Source of the DNA: Hyphomicrobium sulfonivorans
Lineage (GTDB): Bacteria > Pseudomonadota > Alphaproteobacteria > Rhizobiales > Hyphomicrobiaceae
Direction of reading: 5' to 3'
Assembly (NCBI RefSeq): GCF_013306565.1
Contig: NZ_PZPO01000006.1
Coordinates: 290,570-354,569 of the forward strand
DNA length: 64,000 nt
Shown here in pieces: positions 1 through 8,540 of this stretch; position 1 is the stretch's first letter, and each line of letters starts with the position of its first letter. The notes below the pieces were generated by a model. That model saw only the letters and a program-made list of their open reading frames with translations, was not told the DNA's origin and searched no databases. The position numbers were made by a program, and so were the translations under genes.

Positions 1-43
1 CATCAAGAAAGGTGCGTTCCTTTTCACCGAAGCCTTTAGTCAT
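1..43 (-). CDS. Start of an unidentified protein (partial, runs off window)
   Basis: On the minus strand an ATG at 43-41 opens a reading frame beginning MTKGFGEKERTFLD that continues past the window edge. A strong AGGAGG ribosome-binding sequence lies just ahead of it. It starts only 11 bases after the stop of the upstream methyltransferase-like gene, so the two are probably co-transcribed. Fourteen residues are too few to name a family. Confidence 0.55.
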   Translation of the reverse strand, partial: MTKGFGEKERTFLD

Positions 44-54
44 GCCCTCCTGCC

Positions 55-657
55 TCAGATCCAACGGCGCGATCTGGATTTGTAGTCGAGATATGCTTGT
101 CCGAAACGCCGTTCCAGATGGCGCTCTTCCGGCACGATGGCGAGTTTCGTAACCAGCGCGGCGAATGCGGCGGCGGCGCCAACCAGCCAGATGTTTTTCG
201 TCAGCTCGGCCGCGCCGAGCAGGATCATGGCATCGCCCAGATAGATCGGGTTGCGAAAGCGCCAGAACGGACCGGACGTGACGAGATGCGTGGCTCCGAC
301 GTCGGGCAGCATGGTCGTGTCGTGGGTGCGAAGTGTCACGATGCCCCAAACGACGAGCACGATGCCAAGCACGCCGATGCCAAGTCCGATGAAACGCGCG
401 GGCGTATCGTCAACGCCGGGCCACTCCACCGGAGCGGCATAGCCGAGGATGATCGCCAGCGCGGCAAAGCCGGCCAGCAACAGCGGCGGCCATGGCACTG
501 AGCTCGGGCGCAGCTCGATATCGCGATCGTCCTGCGCTTCGGCATCGCTCTGCATTTCAACGCTGTCCAACGCATCTTCGGCCGGTGGCTCAGCGGGCTG
601 CTGACCGGGCTGCGTTCCCTGGCGGGTGGCGGCGTTGTCTGGTTCGCTATTCGACAT
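55..657 (-). CDS. Isoprenylcysteine carboxylmethyltransferase-family membrane protein
   Basis: Small integral membrane methyltransferase-like protein of the ICMT/PEMT superfamily, about 200 residues from the start chosen here (MSNSEP...). The N-terminal ~55 residues are polar, Ala/Gln/Glu-rich and probably cytoplasmic. Several hydrophobic segments follow. The C-terminal half carries the family pattern: RNPIYLG, then PEERHLERRFGQAY and an R-rich end (SRSRRWI), which in this family bind S-adenosylmethionine. The substrate cannot be told from sequence. Bacterial members are often of unknown target, so prenylcysteine methylation should not be assumed. An ATG 39 bases further upstream is possible, but its extra residues look non-coding. 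Confidence 0.8.
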   Translation of the reverse strand: MSNSEPDNAATRQGTQPGQQPAEPPAEDALDSVEMQSDAEAQDDRDIELRPSSVPWPPLLLAGFAALAIILGYAAPVEWPGVDDTPARFIGLGIGVLGIVLVVWGIVTLRTHDTTMLPDVGATHLVTSGPFWRFRNPIYLGDAMILLGAAELTKNIWLVGAAAAFAALVTKLAIVPEERHLERRFGQAYLDYKSRSRRWI

Positions 658-813
658 GAAATTCCCGTCGTGGGCTGCACCGCACAACATGTACACCAGA
701 AACGTGGCGGGCTGCTAATCGGCGCGAAAAGATGGGCGGCGGTGCTGTGAATCGCGATGCAAAAGCGATGGTGGTCTAGCTTTTTGTGAGACCGATATTT
801 CACGCTCCGGCCT

Positions 814-839
814 GATAAGGACCGAAGCGATCATGGTCT
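814..839. repeat. Dispersed ~26-bp repeat, copy 1
   Basis: The 18-base core CCGAAGCGATCATGGTCT, preceded by GATAAGGA, recurs as its reverse complement at 15316-15342. The left flank differs at two positions (GATAAGGA against GATAGGGT). The copy overlaps the stop codon of the lipoprotein gene next to it. Only two copies are in the window, so whether it is a genome-wide family is not known. Confidence 0.5.
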
Positions 840-1326
840 AGTTCGTCGGTGCGGCTTTAAATGGCTCGGGGGTTGCGCCCGATGTGTCGGCCAACGCCGC
901 CGCGATGTTGAATGTCTTGCAGTTCTTGCTGGCGAGGCGCTCGTTGTAGGCGTCCAGCATCGCCCGTTCGCGACTGTATTGCGCGTCGGGGTCCAGCCCT
1001 TCGCGCGTGCCGCCCCAGATCGGCGTTGTGACGCTGCGAATGCCACGGGCGATGGCTGAGGGTTGCGCATCGGGATTATAGCCGCGCAACTGCATGATGC
1101 GGATCTGCATGGTGCCGGTCAGCTTGCGGCAGTCGAAGCTGAGTTCCTCGGCGGTGAGCTGATAGCCGGGAGAAGGGGGAACCGAGCCTGTTACGATACT
1201 GTCAGCGGAAGCGGGTGGAATGTCGCTGGCCAGTGAGGGACCGGGTGCGGAAGGCGAGCCGGCGCATCCGCACAGAAGCGCGGTTGCCATCACGGCCAAT
1301 GCCCGTATTCGTCCCAGCCGCATCAT
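838..1326 (-). CDS. Putative lipoprotein of unknown function
   Basis: A 162-residue exported protein that I do not recognise. The N-terminus (MMRLGRIRALAVMATALLCG) is a basic, hydrophobic signal followed by cysteine, so a type II lipoprotein signal with an atypical box (LLCGC) is likely. The mature part has a low-complexity Pro/Ser/Ala linker, then a compact region with a conserved-looking Cys pair (FDCRKLTG and NCKTFN) that could form a disulfide. There is no catalytic motif. It is a single gene, with its own intergenic space on both sides. Confidence 0.65.
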   Translation of the reverse strand: MMRLGRIRALAVMATALLCGCAGSPSAPGPSLASDIPPASADSIVTGSVPPSPGYQLTAEELSFDCRKLTGTMQIRIMQLRGYNPDAQPSAIARGIRSVTTPIWGGTREGLDPDAQYSRERAMLDAYNERLASKNCKTFNIAAALADTSGATPEPFKAAPTN

Positions 1327-1492
1327 TCCCCCGCTCAGGGCCGTTTATCGCGTATTAATAGGGGCGGATTAAGGGCGCGCCTAGCGGCGCTGGGCCGCAA
1401 TCCAATAGTTTTATGAACCGGTTGCTTAGCGCGAGGGGCCGGGCTTGAATGGCGCCGCTTCAAGGACGCACATCGGCGCGCGGGATGGGTAT

Positions 1493-1939
1493 ATGCACAT
1501 CAAGACTTCTGTTTTCGGTCAGTCATTGCTGATGGGGCTGGCGCTCGCCATGATCCTGCCAGCGGCCGCCGGCGCTGAAAATGAGCCTGGCGGTTATGTG
1601 TGCACCTTCGCCAAGGGCACATCGTGGACCTTCGAAAACGGTGCGTTCAAGGACAAGGCGCCCGAGGCGATGGGCTTCACCATTGCCGACATCGATCTCG
1701 AAAAGCAGTCGGCCAAGTTGCAGGCGGATGGAGCGGCAGCGCCGGGCGAACTGAAGATCGTGCGCGCCATCAACGCCAATCACTTCCTTGAGGTCGTCAA
1801 CGAAGGCTTCCTCAATCTGACGACCGTCTACGACAAGGACGAGACCAGCGGCGTTTATCCGGCCGTCCATTCGCGCCATTTCGGTGTGTTGGGCCAGCCG
1901 GTGATCGCGCAGTACACCGGCAGCTGCACCGCGAAGTGA
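1493..1939 (+). CDS. Exported hypothetical protein
   Basis: About 148 residues from the ATG chosen here (MHIKTSVFGQ...). An upstream ATG at 1445 would add 16 polar residues before the signal peptide and is less likely. The Sec signal has a hydrophobic core (LLMGLALAMILPAAAG) with probable cleavage after AGA. The mature protein is a small beta-rich domain with two cysteines (YVCTF near the start and GSCTAK at the end), which could bridge. No family is recognised. It is probably periplasmic. Confidence 0.65.
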   Translation: MHIKTSVFGQSLLMGLALAMILPAAAGAENEPGGYVCTFAKGTSWTFENGAFKDKAPEAMGFTIADIDLEKQSAKLQADGAAAPGELKIVRAINANHFLEVVNEGFLNLTTVYDKDETSGVYPAVHSRHFGVLGQPVIAQYTGSCTAK

Positions 1940-1968
1940 GCGTCGGACGGTTCCCTGGAGCGTGACGG

Positions 1969-2406
1969 GTGGCTCTGCATCTCATCAAGCTGTGCGTTGG
2001 CGTCGACAGCATTGAAGAGCTGGCCGACTGGCAGCAGGCGCGCGTGGCGGAGCAGAAGGGCAAGGGGCTGCAGCCCCGCATTGTGCACTCAACCTTCCAG
2101 TCGCCGAAGCGCGATGCCGAGTTGCTGGATGGCGGCTCGCTGTACTGGGTGATCAAGGGCACGGTGCAGGTGCGCCAGCGTCTGCTGGGACTGGAAGCGG
2201 GCACGCGGCCCGATGGCCGGGCTGCCTGCCACATCCTGCTCGATCCGGAACTGGTGCCCGTGCGTCCGGTGCCACGCCGTGCCTTCCAGGGTTGGCGCTA
2301 TCTTGCCGCCGATGATGCGCCACCTGATCTCGCTGCATCTGGCAGCATCGACGACGATATGCCGGATGCCATGCGACGGGAGCTTGCGGCGCTGGGCTTG
2401 CTCTGA
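1969..2406 (+). CDS. DUF1489 family protein
   Basis: A 145-residue soluble protein matching the alphaproteobacterial DUF1489 family. It starts MALHLIKLCVGVDSIEEL and has the typical mid-region GSLYWVIKG and CHILLDPELVPVRP. Its function is not established in any organism I know of. The start is GTG. The coding region begins 29 bases after the stop of the exported hypothetical gene and ends 44 bases before the aminotransferase gene, so the three may share a transcript. Confidence 0.8.
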   Translation: MALHLIKLCVGVDSIEELADWQQARVAEQKGKGLQPRIVHSTFQSPKRDAELLDGGSLYWVIKGTVQVRQRLLGLEAGTRPDGRAACHILLDPELVPVRPVPRRAFQGWRYLAADDAPPDLAASGSIDDDMPDAMRRELAALGLL

Positions 2407-2450
2407 GATCTAGGTGCAGCATCCATCCGATTTGCGGAGCACGCACCACC

Positions 2451-3560
2451 ATGGCCAAGCCGCGCCTGACCCCGTTGATTGAAAGCCTGCCCGCCATGGT
2501 GCCGTTTGTCGGCCCGGAGGCGCTGGTGAGGGCACGCGGGAAGCCGTTCCGGGCACGCATCGGCGCCAATGAAAACGTGTTCGGTCCATCGCCGCGCGCC
2601 ATCGCTGCGATGGCGGAAGCGGCTGCCGGCAACTGGATGTATGCCGATCCGGAAAGCTTTGAACTGCGCGAGGCGCTGGCCCGGTTCCACGGTGTTGATC
2701 GCGCGAACATCGTGGTGGGAGAGGGCATCGACGGCCTGCTGGGCTTGACGGTGAAGCTGACAATTGACCCCGGCGACACGGTTGTGACGTCCAACGGCAC
2801 CTATCCGACATTCAACTTCCATGTGGCAGCGGCCGGTGGCCGTCTGGTGCGGGTGTCCTATCGCGATGACCGGCAGGATCTCAGCGCGCTGCTCGATGCC
2901 GCCATCGCCGAGGATGCGCGCCTGCTCTACGTGTGCAATCCGGATAATCCGATGGGATCGGTCTGGCAGGCCGACAAGCTGCAGGAGCTGATTGCGGCGT
3001 TGCCGGACGGGCTGCTGCTGTGCCTCGATGAAGCCTATTGCGACACTGCCACGGCGATGCAGCCGCTAGCTTTCGATGTCAGTAATCCGCAGGTCATCCG
3101 CATGCGCACGTTCTCAAAGGCATACGGGCTGGCGGGCGCGCGCATCGGCTATGCGGTGGGGGAGGCAGGGCTGATCGCGCAGTTCGAGAAGGTGCGCAAT
3201 CACTACGGCATCAACCGCGTTGGCCAGATCGGCGCGCTGGCGGCGCTTGGCGATCAGGCATACCTGGCCGATGTCGTCGGCCGCATTGACCGTGCGCGCG
3301 GCATGCTTGGCGACATCGCGCTGCGCAACGGATTGCAGCCGCTGCCGTCGGGCGCCAACTTCGTTGCGATGGATTGCGGTCGCGATGGTGCCTATGCCCG
3401 GCGGGTGCTGGACGGATTGCTGGCGCGCGATGTGTTTGCCCGCATGCCGGGGACGGCGGGGCTGGATCGCTGCATCCGCGTGAGCTGCGGCACCGACGCT
3501 GATCTCGACGTGTTCGCAGCGGCGTTGCCGCAGGCGATAGCCGATGCCGATGCGGAGTGA
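2451..3560 (+). CDS. HisC-like pyridoxal-phosphate aminotransferase
   Basis: Fold-type I PLP aminotransferase of 369 residues, of the histidinol-phosphate aminotransferase subgroup. Visible motifs are the ANENVFGPS substrate loop near residue 40, NPDNPMGS before the active site, DEAYCD (PLP pyridine-binding Asp), and TFSKAYGLAGARIG, whose Lys forms the Schiff base. An Arg in RVSCGT near the C-terminus should bind the substrate carboxylate. It is not in a his operon, so it may act on another amino acid or phosphorylated amino alcohol. The assignment to hisC itself is not safe. Confidence 0.85.
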   Translation: MAKPRLTPLIESLPAMVPFVGPEALVRARGKPFRARIGANENVFGPSPRAIAAMAEAAAGNWMYADPESFELREALARFHGVDRANIVVGEGIDGLLGLTVKLTIDPGDTVVTSNGTYPTFNFHVAAAGGRLVRVSYRDDRQDLSALLDAAIAEDARLLYVCNPDNPMGSVWQADKLQELIAALPDGLLLCLDEAYCDTATAMQPLAFDVSNPQVIRMRTFSKAYGLAGARIGYAVGEAGLIAQFEKVRNHYGINRVGQIGALAALGDQAYLADVVGRIDRARGMLGDIALRNGLQPLPSGANFVAMDCGRDGAYARRVLDGLLARDVFARMPGTAGLDRCIRVSCGTDADLDVFAAALPQAIADADAE

Positions 3561-3755
3561 TGAGCACGGGGATTGTGATGAGCGCAGCGGACTGCAAATC
3601 CGCGGTCTGACGCTGCAGCTTCATGCGGTGAGTGTGTGACGGGGTAATGCTGCGGTTGCAACCTGTGCGGCTGTCGGCGGGATTGGCAAAACCTTAAGTC
3701 GGAGCGGGCATTATGCGCCGTCCCGTCTGAAGCCTCGCCGACAAAAAGGCCCGCC

Positions 3756-4082
3756 ATGCACGAACAGCTGCTTGAATACTCGTCCTGGTCCTTCCAGCTC
3801 GCATTTGTCATTATCGTTCTTTATCTGGTGCTTGGCCTGATCAAGCCGTCGCTGGTGCTGGCCGCGAAACGGTCGACCGTAGTGGTGGTGTCGGTGATTG
3901 CGATGCTGCTGGCTGCGACGGCGTTCTATGTTGCGGTTCGCCCGCTGGATAACGTTGGCCCGCAGCCGCCGGCGGCCGACATCATTCCTGAGCCCGCACC
4001 TGCGCCGGCTGAAGCTGATGCGCCGGCACCGGCCGATCACGATCACACCGCACCGCAGGAACCCGCTGCGCCACAACAGTAA
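3756..4082 (+). CDS. Small membrane protein with Ala/Pro-rich tail
   Basis: A 108-residue protein with two hydrophobic helices: about residues 12-32 (LAFVIIVLYLVLGLI) and 42-62 (VVVVSVIAMLLAATAFYVAV). A low-complexity Pro/Ala/Glu tail ending in His/Asp and Pro/Gln follows. It is probably an inner-membrane protein with a short periplasmic or cytoplasmic tail. No family is recognised. It stands alone upstream of another tiny membrane protein. Confidence 0.6.
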   Translation: MHEQLLEYSSWSFQLAFVIIVLYLVLGLIKPSLVLAAKRSTVVVVSVIAMLLAATAFYVAVRPLDNVGPQPPAADIIPEPAPAPAEADAPAPADHDHTAPQEPAAPQQ

Positions 4083-4279
4083 TTTACGGCTTCCCGCCGA
4101 CCTGCCTGACGACGCTGGCGCGTGGTTTGACCACGCCCAGCCTGATGCGCGTCAAGCAACTGTTGTGCTGGTCACGATTCTATTGATACTGCTTCTCACT
4201 TGGGGAACGGGGAGGCTCTGCGTCAGCGCCCCGAAAAGAAGCCGGCACAGCCCGGCGAACGAATGGGAGAGAAGCGATA

Positions 4280-4453
4280 ATGAGCGGGACCTTGGGATTT
4301 CTTGTCGGCGTGGTGCTGATCGTTGTTGGTCTGGGCGGCCTTGGTTTGGCGCTGCATCAGATGATGATCGACGCAACGGTGCAGGGTCCGATAGCCGGTG
4401 GCCTGGTGACATTTGTTGCGGCCGCCTTCGCTTCGCTGCTGATCATTCGTTGA
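4280..4453 (+). CDS. 57-residue membrane protein
   Basis: This short reading frame begins at ATG 4280 (MSGTLGFLVGVVLIVVGLGG) and ends at the TGA at 4451. It encodes 57 residues with two glycine-rich transmembrane helices separated by a short polar loop (HQMMIDATVQGP). A purine-rich GGGAGAGAAG precedes the start at normal distance. The composition is clearly that of a membrane protein rather than random sequence. No known family is recognised. The function is unknown. Confidence 0.6.
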   Translation: MSGTLGFLVGVVLIVVGLGGLGLALHQMMIDATVQGPIAGGLVTFVAAAFASLLIIR

Positions 4454-4478
4454 TCGCATAGGCCGCTTGCGGCTGGTT

Positions 4479-4519
4479 GCGGCGCGCTCCCACAGTGATG
4501 GTGGGAGAGCGTGCGCCGC
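4479..4519. terminator. Large imperfect hairpin between convergent genes
   Basis: An inverted repeat pairs GCGGCGC and CTCCCAC on the left with GTGGGAG and GCGCCGC on the right, around a 7-base loop. It sits between a gene ending at 4453 (plus) and one ending at 4538 (minus). There is no strong T-run, so it is a transcript-end hairpin at best. Confidence 0.45.
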
Positions 4520-4537
4520 TGTGCTGTGGGCGTTTGC

Positions 4538-5398
4538 TCAGGGCCAGCGCCGCAGCGACTGACGCGAGAACGTCCATTCAGGCGTAATCAATTCGCCGTC
4601 GAAGGCTGCCGGATACCACGGTGAGCCATCGGCGGCGTTTTCGTTGGCGGGGCGATCGGCGGCAGAATTATTGGCCGTTGCGCCCACCATGTGCATGTTC
4701 CGCAGCACATGGATGTTCTGCGCCGGCATATAGCTTTGCAGCAGCAGGAAGCGCTTTTCGCCGGTGCCAGGATTTTCCACCATGTCGGCCACCAGCACGG
4801 CGTGCCCCGGAAAGCCGCCTTTTATGAACACGTCGCCGATGGCGATTTCGGCCAGCGGAACGGGCTTCAACTCGCGCTCCAGCGAGTAGGTGCCGGCATA
4901 GGCAAACACATAGTCCATGTATTTGCGGAATGACGGGTAGCCCTGGTCGTTCCGGGCGGAAAAGGCGAGGGGCTTGCCTTCGGTATTGTTGAAGCGGATG
5001 TCGCGCTTGCGCCCCTGCCCAAACAGCCATTCGCCACGCAGGCGCATGATGGCATCGGCGCATTGCTGCAGGTCGCGCTTGCCGACATCGATATCGATCA
5101 CCGCCGCGTGCACATCCTGCCGCCATTTGTTGGCGCCGGTGAAGGTTTGCACCGGCGTGCCCGGCGGCTTCATCGGCAAACCGCGCAACCATGTGGCCCA
5201 GCTGGCAGCAGGAGCAGGCACTCGCACGAAGCCGGCAGGTGGTGGAACAGCTTGCGCGAGTGTTGTCGCGTCAGCCGTGTGCGGCCAGGCAAAACCCGGC
5301 GCTGCAATGGTGGGTGCTGAGGGCGTCAGTGACGCCAGCATCAGAGTGGCGAACAGGGCGAAGCGGCATGGCGTTGGATACTGCATGGCATGTTGCAT
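4538..5398 (-). CDS. DUF4846 domain-containing exported protein
   Basis: About 286 residues from the start chosen here (MQHAMQYPTP...), which has AGGAA six bases upstream on the minus strand. The signal peptide is CRFALFATLMLASLTPSAP with cleavage near TIAA. The mature protein matches DUF4846: a WLRGLP segment, then QCADAIMRLRGEW, a KYMDYVFAYAGTYSLER block and FIKGGFPGHAVLVADM. Family members are secreted proteins of unknown activity. Nothing in the neighbourhood suggests a role. Confidence 0.8.
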   Translation of the reverse strand: MQHAMQYPTPCRFALFATLMLASLTPSAPTIAAPGFAWPHTADATTLAQAVPPPAGFVRVPAPAASWATWLRGLPMKPPGTPVQTFTGANKWRQDVHAAVIDIDVGKRDLQQCADAIMRLRGEWLFGQGRKRDIRFNNTEGKPLAFSARNDQGYPSFRKYMDYVFAYAGTYSLERELKPVPLAEIAIGDVFIKGGFPGHAVLVADMVENPGTGEKRFLLLQSYMPAQNIHVLRNMHMVGATANNSAADRPANENAADGSPWYPAAFDGELITPEWTFSRQSLRRWP

Positions 5399-5486
5399 GC
5401 AGCGTTCCTGTGGCATGGCCAAGGCGATGCGCAGATGCCGGGACCATGGGCGAGCGGCAGCAGTCACAACGCAGACGCAGACGCGA

Positions 5487-6578
5487 TCAACGGTTGTAAG
5501 AGAATGCCTGCGAGTGCCAGGTGGTGGCGTACATCTGCTGAGCCCAGGCCGGTGCGCGCTGCGCCAGATGCGCGTTCGTCACTTTCTTTTTGCGCTGACG
5601 CTTCACCTGATGCACCGGCGTGCGATAGGCGCGAATTGCGCCGCGCTTGCGGCTTGAGCGGGCATGACGCCGGTCGTCGTCGTCATCATCCGATTTTGCG
5701 CTGGTATCGCGGCGCGATTTTCTTTCGGCGGCAGCATCAGCGTTATTTTCGGAGGCTGCAGCGTGATCGGAACCGGCGCTGTCGTCGTGGCTATCTGCCA
5801 GCGCGGCGACAGTGAGCGGCGCTTCCGGCAATGCGTCGGCTGCTGCCGGTGTTGATTGAGCCGACGTTACATCGGCAATTGCTGCTGTGCTTTGAGGGGC
5901 AGCGGCTTCGGCATGGCGCGCTTGGGTCGTGGGCGCGGCCGCAGGTTCGCGGTCGGTGGCGTCAATGCCCTGCGCTAGCGATGCGGTGACAGTCGGCTCG
6001 CGTTCCTTCAACGGGCGATCGCTGGCAAGAAACGCCAGATCGTCCGGCGAGGCGGGCGGATAGGGTGGGGCAGCGCCGCTGTCGCGCGTGTCAATGAAGG
6101 CCGCGTTCTGGATGTAGTCCATGCGATCGAGATCCGCCTGCTCAAACGGCGTTGAGCATGCGCAACTCGAAGGTCCGGAAAGAACCGCGACGGCAAGTCC
6201 ACCGATGAGCAGAACCGAGAGGAAGCCGCTGGTCCGCAGGCGCCCACCACCGGCAACCGCAAGCGATGCGATCGCTGAACCGTGCAGGACAATCCGCTCG
6301 CGTATGGCAGAAATGGCAGGTTCCAGGCGCTCGGCTGTCACGGGTGCAGCGTCGCGGAACCGCTCCAGCAGCCATGAGGGAGTGCCGCCCAGCCGGTCAG
6401 CCAGCCGTTCCATCCAGTTCGCGGCGCGCTGCGGTTTGGCGGAAGCGAGCACCCGGTAGCCGCCAATCGTCGGCTGCGCGCCTGCATAGCTGCGCAGGGC
6501 GGCAAACTGATCGAGAACCTGCAGAAAATTTTCCGCCGGGTCGATGCTGTCACGATCCGAGGACGTGTTTGCCCGCAT
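5487..6578 (-). CDS. Single-pass membrane protein with charged repetitive tail
   Basis: A 363-residue protein that I do not recognise. Residues 1-115 are soluble and probably cytoplasmic. A single hydrophobic helix near 118-137 (FLSVLLIGGLAVAVLSG) is followed by CAC. The rest is low complexity: an Ala/Pro/Asp region, then a highly charged patch (KSDDDDDDRRHARSSRKRG) and a basic C-terminus (VKRQRKKKVTNAH). The charge switch suggests a binding surface for nucleic acid or a cell-wall polymer, but that is inference. GGAG precedes the start at good spacing. Confidence 0.6.
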   Translation of the reverse strand: MRANTSSDRDSIDPAENFLQVLDQFAALRSYAGAQPTIGGYRVLASAKPQRAANWMERLADRLGGTPSWLLERFRDAAPVTAERLEPAISAIRERIVLHGSAIASLAVAGGGRLRTSGFLSVLLIGGLAVAVLSGPSSCACSTPFEQADLDRMDYIQNAAFIDTRDSGAAPPYPPASPDDLAFLASDRPLKEREPTVTASLAQGIDATDREPAAAPTTQARHAEAAAPQSTAAIADVTSAQSTPAAADALPEAPLTVAALADSHDDSAGSDHAAASENNADAAAERKSRRDTSAKSDDDDDDRRHARSSRKRGAIRAYRTPVHQVKRQRKKKVTNAHLAQRAPAWAQQMYATTWHSQAFSYNR

Positions 6579-6987
6579 GGCGTTACTCCGCTTGCTGTCC
6601 CGCTGTCTCTGCTTTTGAATGGATCCATGACCCGTTCAGCCAGGAAACAGCGTCTGTTGTGCCCCCACGATCACGCAAATACTCAACTGTCAGGGCGCAG
6701 ATCCCTGAATAATCGCAACAAAAGTGCGATCTGCATTCTTAAGCTGGCACGCATATAGTGAATTTTTTCCAAATATTATGGATAGATACGGCTAACGGTT
6801 GATATGATGTTTTAGCCATAAGTCCGGGGCCTTAGCGGGCCAAGAAATGGCTCAGAATGCGGAGGAATGCGCGTAGGTGGCCGGGCGCGGTCGGCCGATT
6901 ACCTGCCCATGTTGGGTGCATCGGCGCGGGCTCAGAGGCCGGCGGCCGGTTCTCTGGAGGGAGTCCGCTGGGCTCAATGAAAAAAGC
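6579..6987. other. Intergenic region with AT-rich segment
   Basis: No gene is supported here. The stretch 6740-6800 is distinctly AT-rich and may hold the minus-strand promoter of the single-pass membrane protein gene. A hairpin repeat lies at about 6936-6973, immediately after the diguanylate cyclase gene. Confidence 0.5.
6936..6973 (-). repeat. Divergent copy of the ~40-bp structured repeat
   Basis: Read on the minus strand, this copy keeps the GGACT lead-in, a weak inner hairpin (CTCCC / GAGAA region), and the conserved CCGGCCGCC side. The outer stem has the arms CCAGCGG and CCGCCGG, paired with one wobble. It lies just 3' of the diguanylate cyclase gene and in the same direction. It is the most degenerate copy in the window. 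Confidence 0.45.
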
Positions 6988-7899
6988 TCAGGCGGCCATC
7001 GGTTTCTTGAACCACTCCCAGCCACCTTTGCGGTCGACCTTGCGGCGGTACAGCGCCTCGTCGGCGCACTTGAGCAACGAGCGCAGGTCTTTGCCGTCCT
7101 GCGGGGCCAGACTGGCGCCGATGCTGGCGCCGACGGTTGCCGGTCGCGACATCAGATTCATGGGACGCGTCAGTTCGGTCTGGATGCGCCAGCAGACCTG
7201 CTCGACCTGATCGGGAATTTTGAGACCGCTCAGCAACACGACAAATTCGTCGCCGCCCATTCGGCAAACAAGGTCGCCGCTGCGGACACTGTCCGTGAGG
7301 CGCTTGGCGACAATCTTCAAGGTTTCGTCGCCCGCGTCGTGACCCAGCGTGTCGTTGATGGCTTTGAAGCCATCAAGGTCGATCAGCAGCATGGCGGTGA
7401 GGTCTGGATCGGGATTGGCCGTGATCCGCGCCCAATGCTGTTCAAGCGCGCGGCGATTGGGGAGGCCGGTGAGGGGGTCTTCAAGTGCGACGCGGCGCAG
7501 TAGCGTTTCGGTGCTGCGCTGCTCCGATATGTCTTCAAACAGCGCTATGGCGATATTCAGATCGTGAAGCAGGATGCCGCGGATCTGCGCGGTCTTCACG
7601 CTGCCATCGGCACACAGAATATCGACTTCAGTTTGATCGATGTCGGAAACGCCATTGTTGCTGTTGGTCCAGACGTTGCCCCACTTTTCCTTCGAGATCT
7701 CGCGATCTTCCGGACGCGGATAGGCGCGAACGATCCAGTCGGTAATGGTGTCGAATTCCGACGCCTTGTAGCCAAACGTCTTGGTAAACGCATCGTTCAT
7801 GAATTTGATGCGCTCGTCGTCGAGGCTCGCCCAGGACACCGGCATTGGAAGGGCGTTGAGAATCGCGAACAGATGTTCTTTTGAAAGAGTGAGAGGCAT
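6988..7899 (-). CDS. PAS-GGDEF diguanylate cyclase
   Basis: A 303-residue soluble protein that should make cyclic di-GMP from two GTP. Residues ~8-125 are a PAS sensor domain (NALPMPVSWASLDDERI ... DISEQ). Residues ~135-300 are a GGDEF domain (LEDPLTGLPNRRAL, then DLDGFKAINDTLGHDAGD). The catalytic signature is intact (GGDEF). Five residues ahead is RSGD, a canonical RxxD inhibitory site, so the enzyme is predicted to be active and product-inhibited. There is no transmembrane segment and no EAL domain. The PAS ligand cannot be deduced. Confidence 0.93.
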   Translation of the reverse strand: MPLTLSKEHLFAILNALPMPVSWASLDDERIKFMNDAFTKTFGYKASEFDTITDWIVRAYPRPEDREISKEKWGNVWTNSNNGVSDIDQTEVDILCADGSVKTAQIRGILLHDLNIAIALFEDISEQRSTETLLRRVALEDPLTGLPNRRALEQHWARITANPDPDLTAMLLIDLDGFKAINDTLGHDAGDETLKIVAKRLTDSVRSGDLVCRMGGDEFVVLLSGLKIPDQVEQVCWRIQTELTRPMNLMSRPATVGASIGASLAPQDGKDLRSLLKCADEALYRRKVDRKGGWEWFKKPMAA

Positions 7900-8122
7900 T
7901 GACGCTCGATAACTCCGCTAATTGAGGAGATCCGATTGCGCTTATTATTGTTGGAGCGCCGGCAGCCTTAAAATTATTCTAGGCCAATTGCGTATCGATG
8001 AATCTGATCAAGTCGCATTTAAATAGCCGGGCAGAATGCGGGGGCTGTGGCCCGGCATGGTTAAGCTATTGTTGAAACCCGCACCGCTATTCTCCGACCG
8101 AGTGTTACCTCGCAGGTGGTCG

Positions 8123-8440
8123 ATGCGGTCTGTTTTGAATCTGATTTCGTTGCTGGCGGTAGGGCTGATAATGGCCGCCATCATCATGGCTGCACCGGCC
8201 GACACAACGCGCGGCGCGGAGCTGATGCAGTTTTTTGATCGCTTCGATTTCGCGGCGCCGGGATTGGATTATCGCTCTGTGCTGGCTGGTCTGGCGCTGG
8301 GTGTCGTGATCGCGCTGATCGCCCGGATTTCCTGGGTGGACATCGCGCGCCGCACCGCCGGATGGATCGCCAATCAGGCGCACCGGCTACTTCTGCTGGG
8401 CCTGGCGGCCATTCTGATCGGCGTCATCATCTACGTATAA
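8123..8440 (+). CDS. Small membrane protein of unknown function
   Basis: About 105 residues from the start chosen here (MRSVLNLISLL...), with AGGTGG just upstream. In-frame ATGs at 8036 and 8057 would add up to 29 residues. There are three hydrophobic helices: near the N-terminus (ISLLAVGLIMAAIIMAAP), in the middle (LAGLALGVVIALIARI) and at the C-terminus (LLLLGLAAILIGVIIYV). A short polar loop contains an FDRFDF motif. No family is recognised. It converges on glnA and shares a terminator with it. Confidence 0.6.
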   Translation: MRSVLNLISLLAVGLIMAAIIMAAPADTTRGAELMQFFDRFDFAAPGLDYRSVLAGLALGVVIALIARISWVDIARRTAGWIANQAHRLLLLGLAAILIGVIIYV

Positions 8441-8478
8441 GCGGCCTGAACGCGGTCATAAAAAAAACCGGACATAAA

Positions 8479-8510
8479 AAGAAGGCCCGGAATTGCTTCC
8501 GGGCCTTCTT
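8479..8510. terminator. Bidirectional rho-independent terminator
   Basis: A perfect 14-bp stem (AAGAAGGCCCGGAA and its complement) around the loop TTGC. It is A-rich on the left, so it reads as a hairpin plus T-run on the minus strand. It closes glnA and may also end the small membrane-protein transcript arriving from the plus strand. Confidence 0.9.
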
Positions 8511-8540
8511 ACGTATTTGCAACCTGACGGTCGGCGCCTG

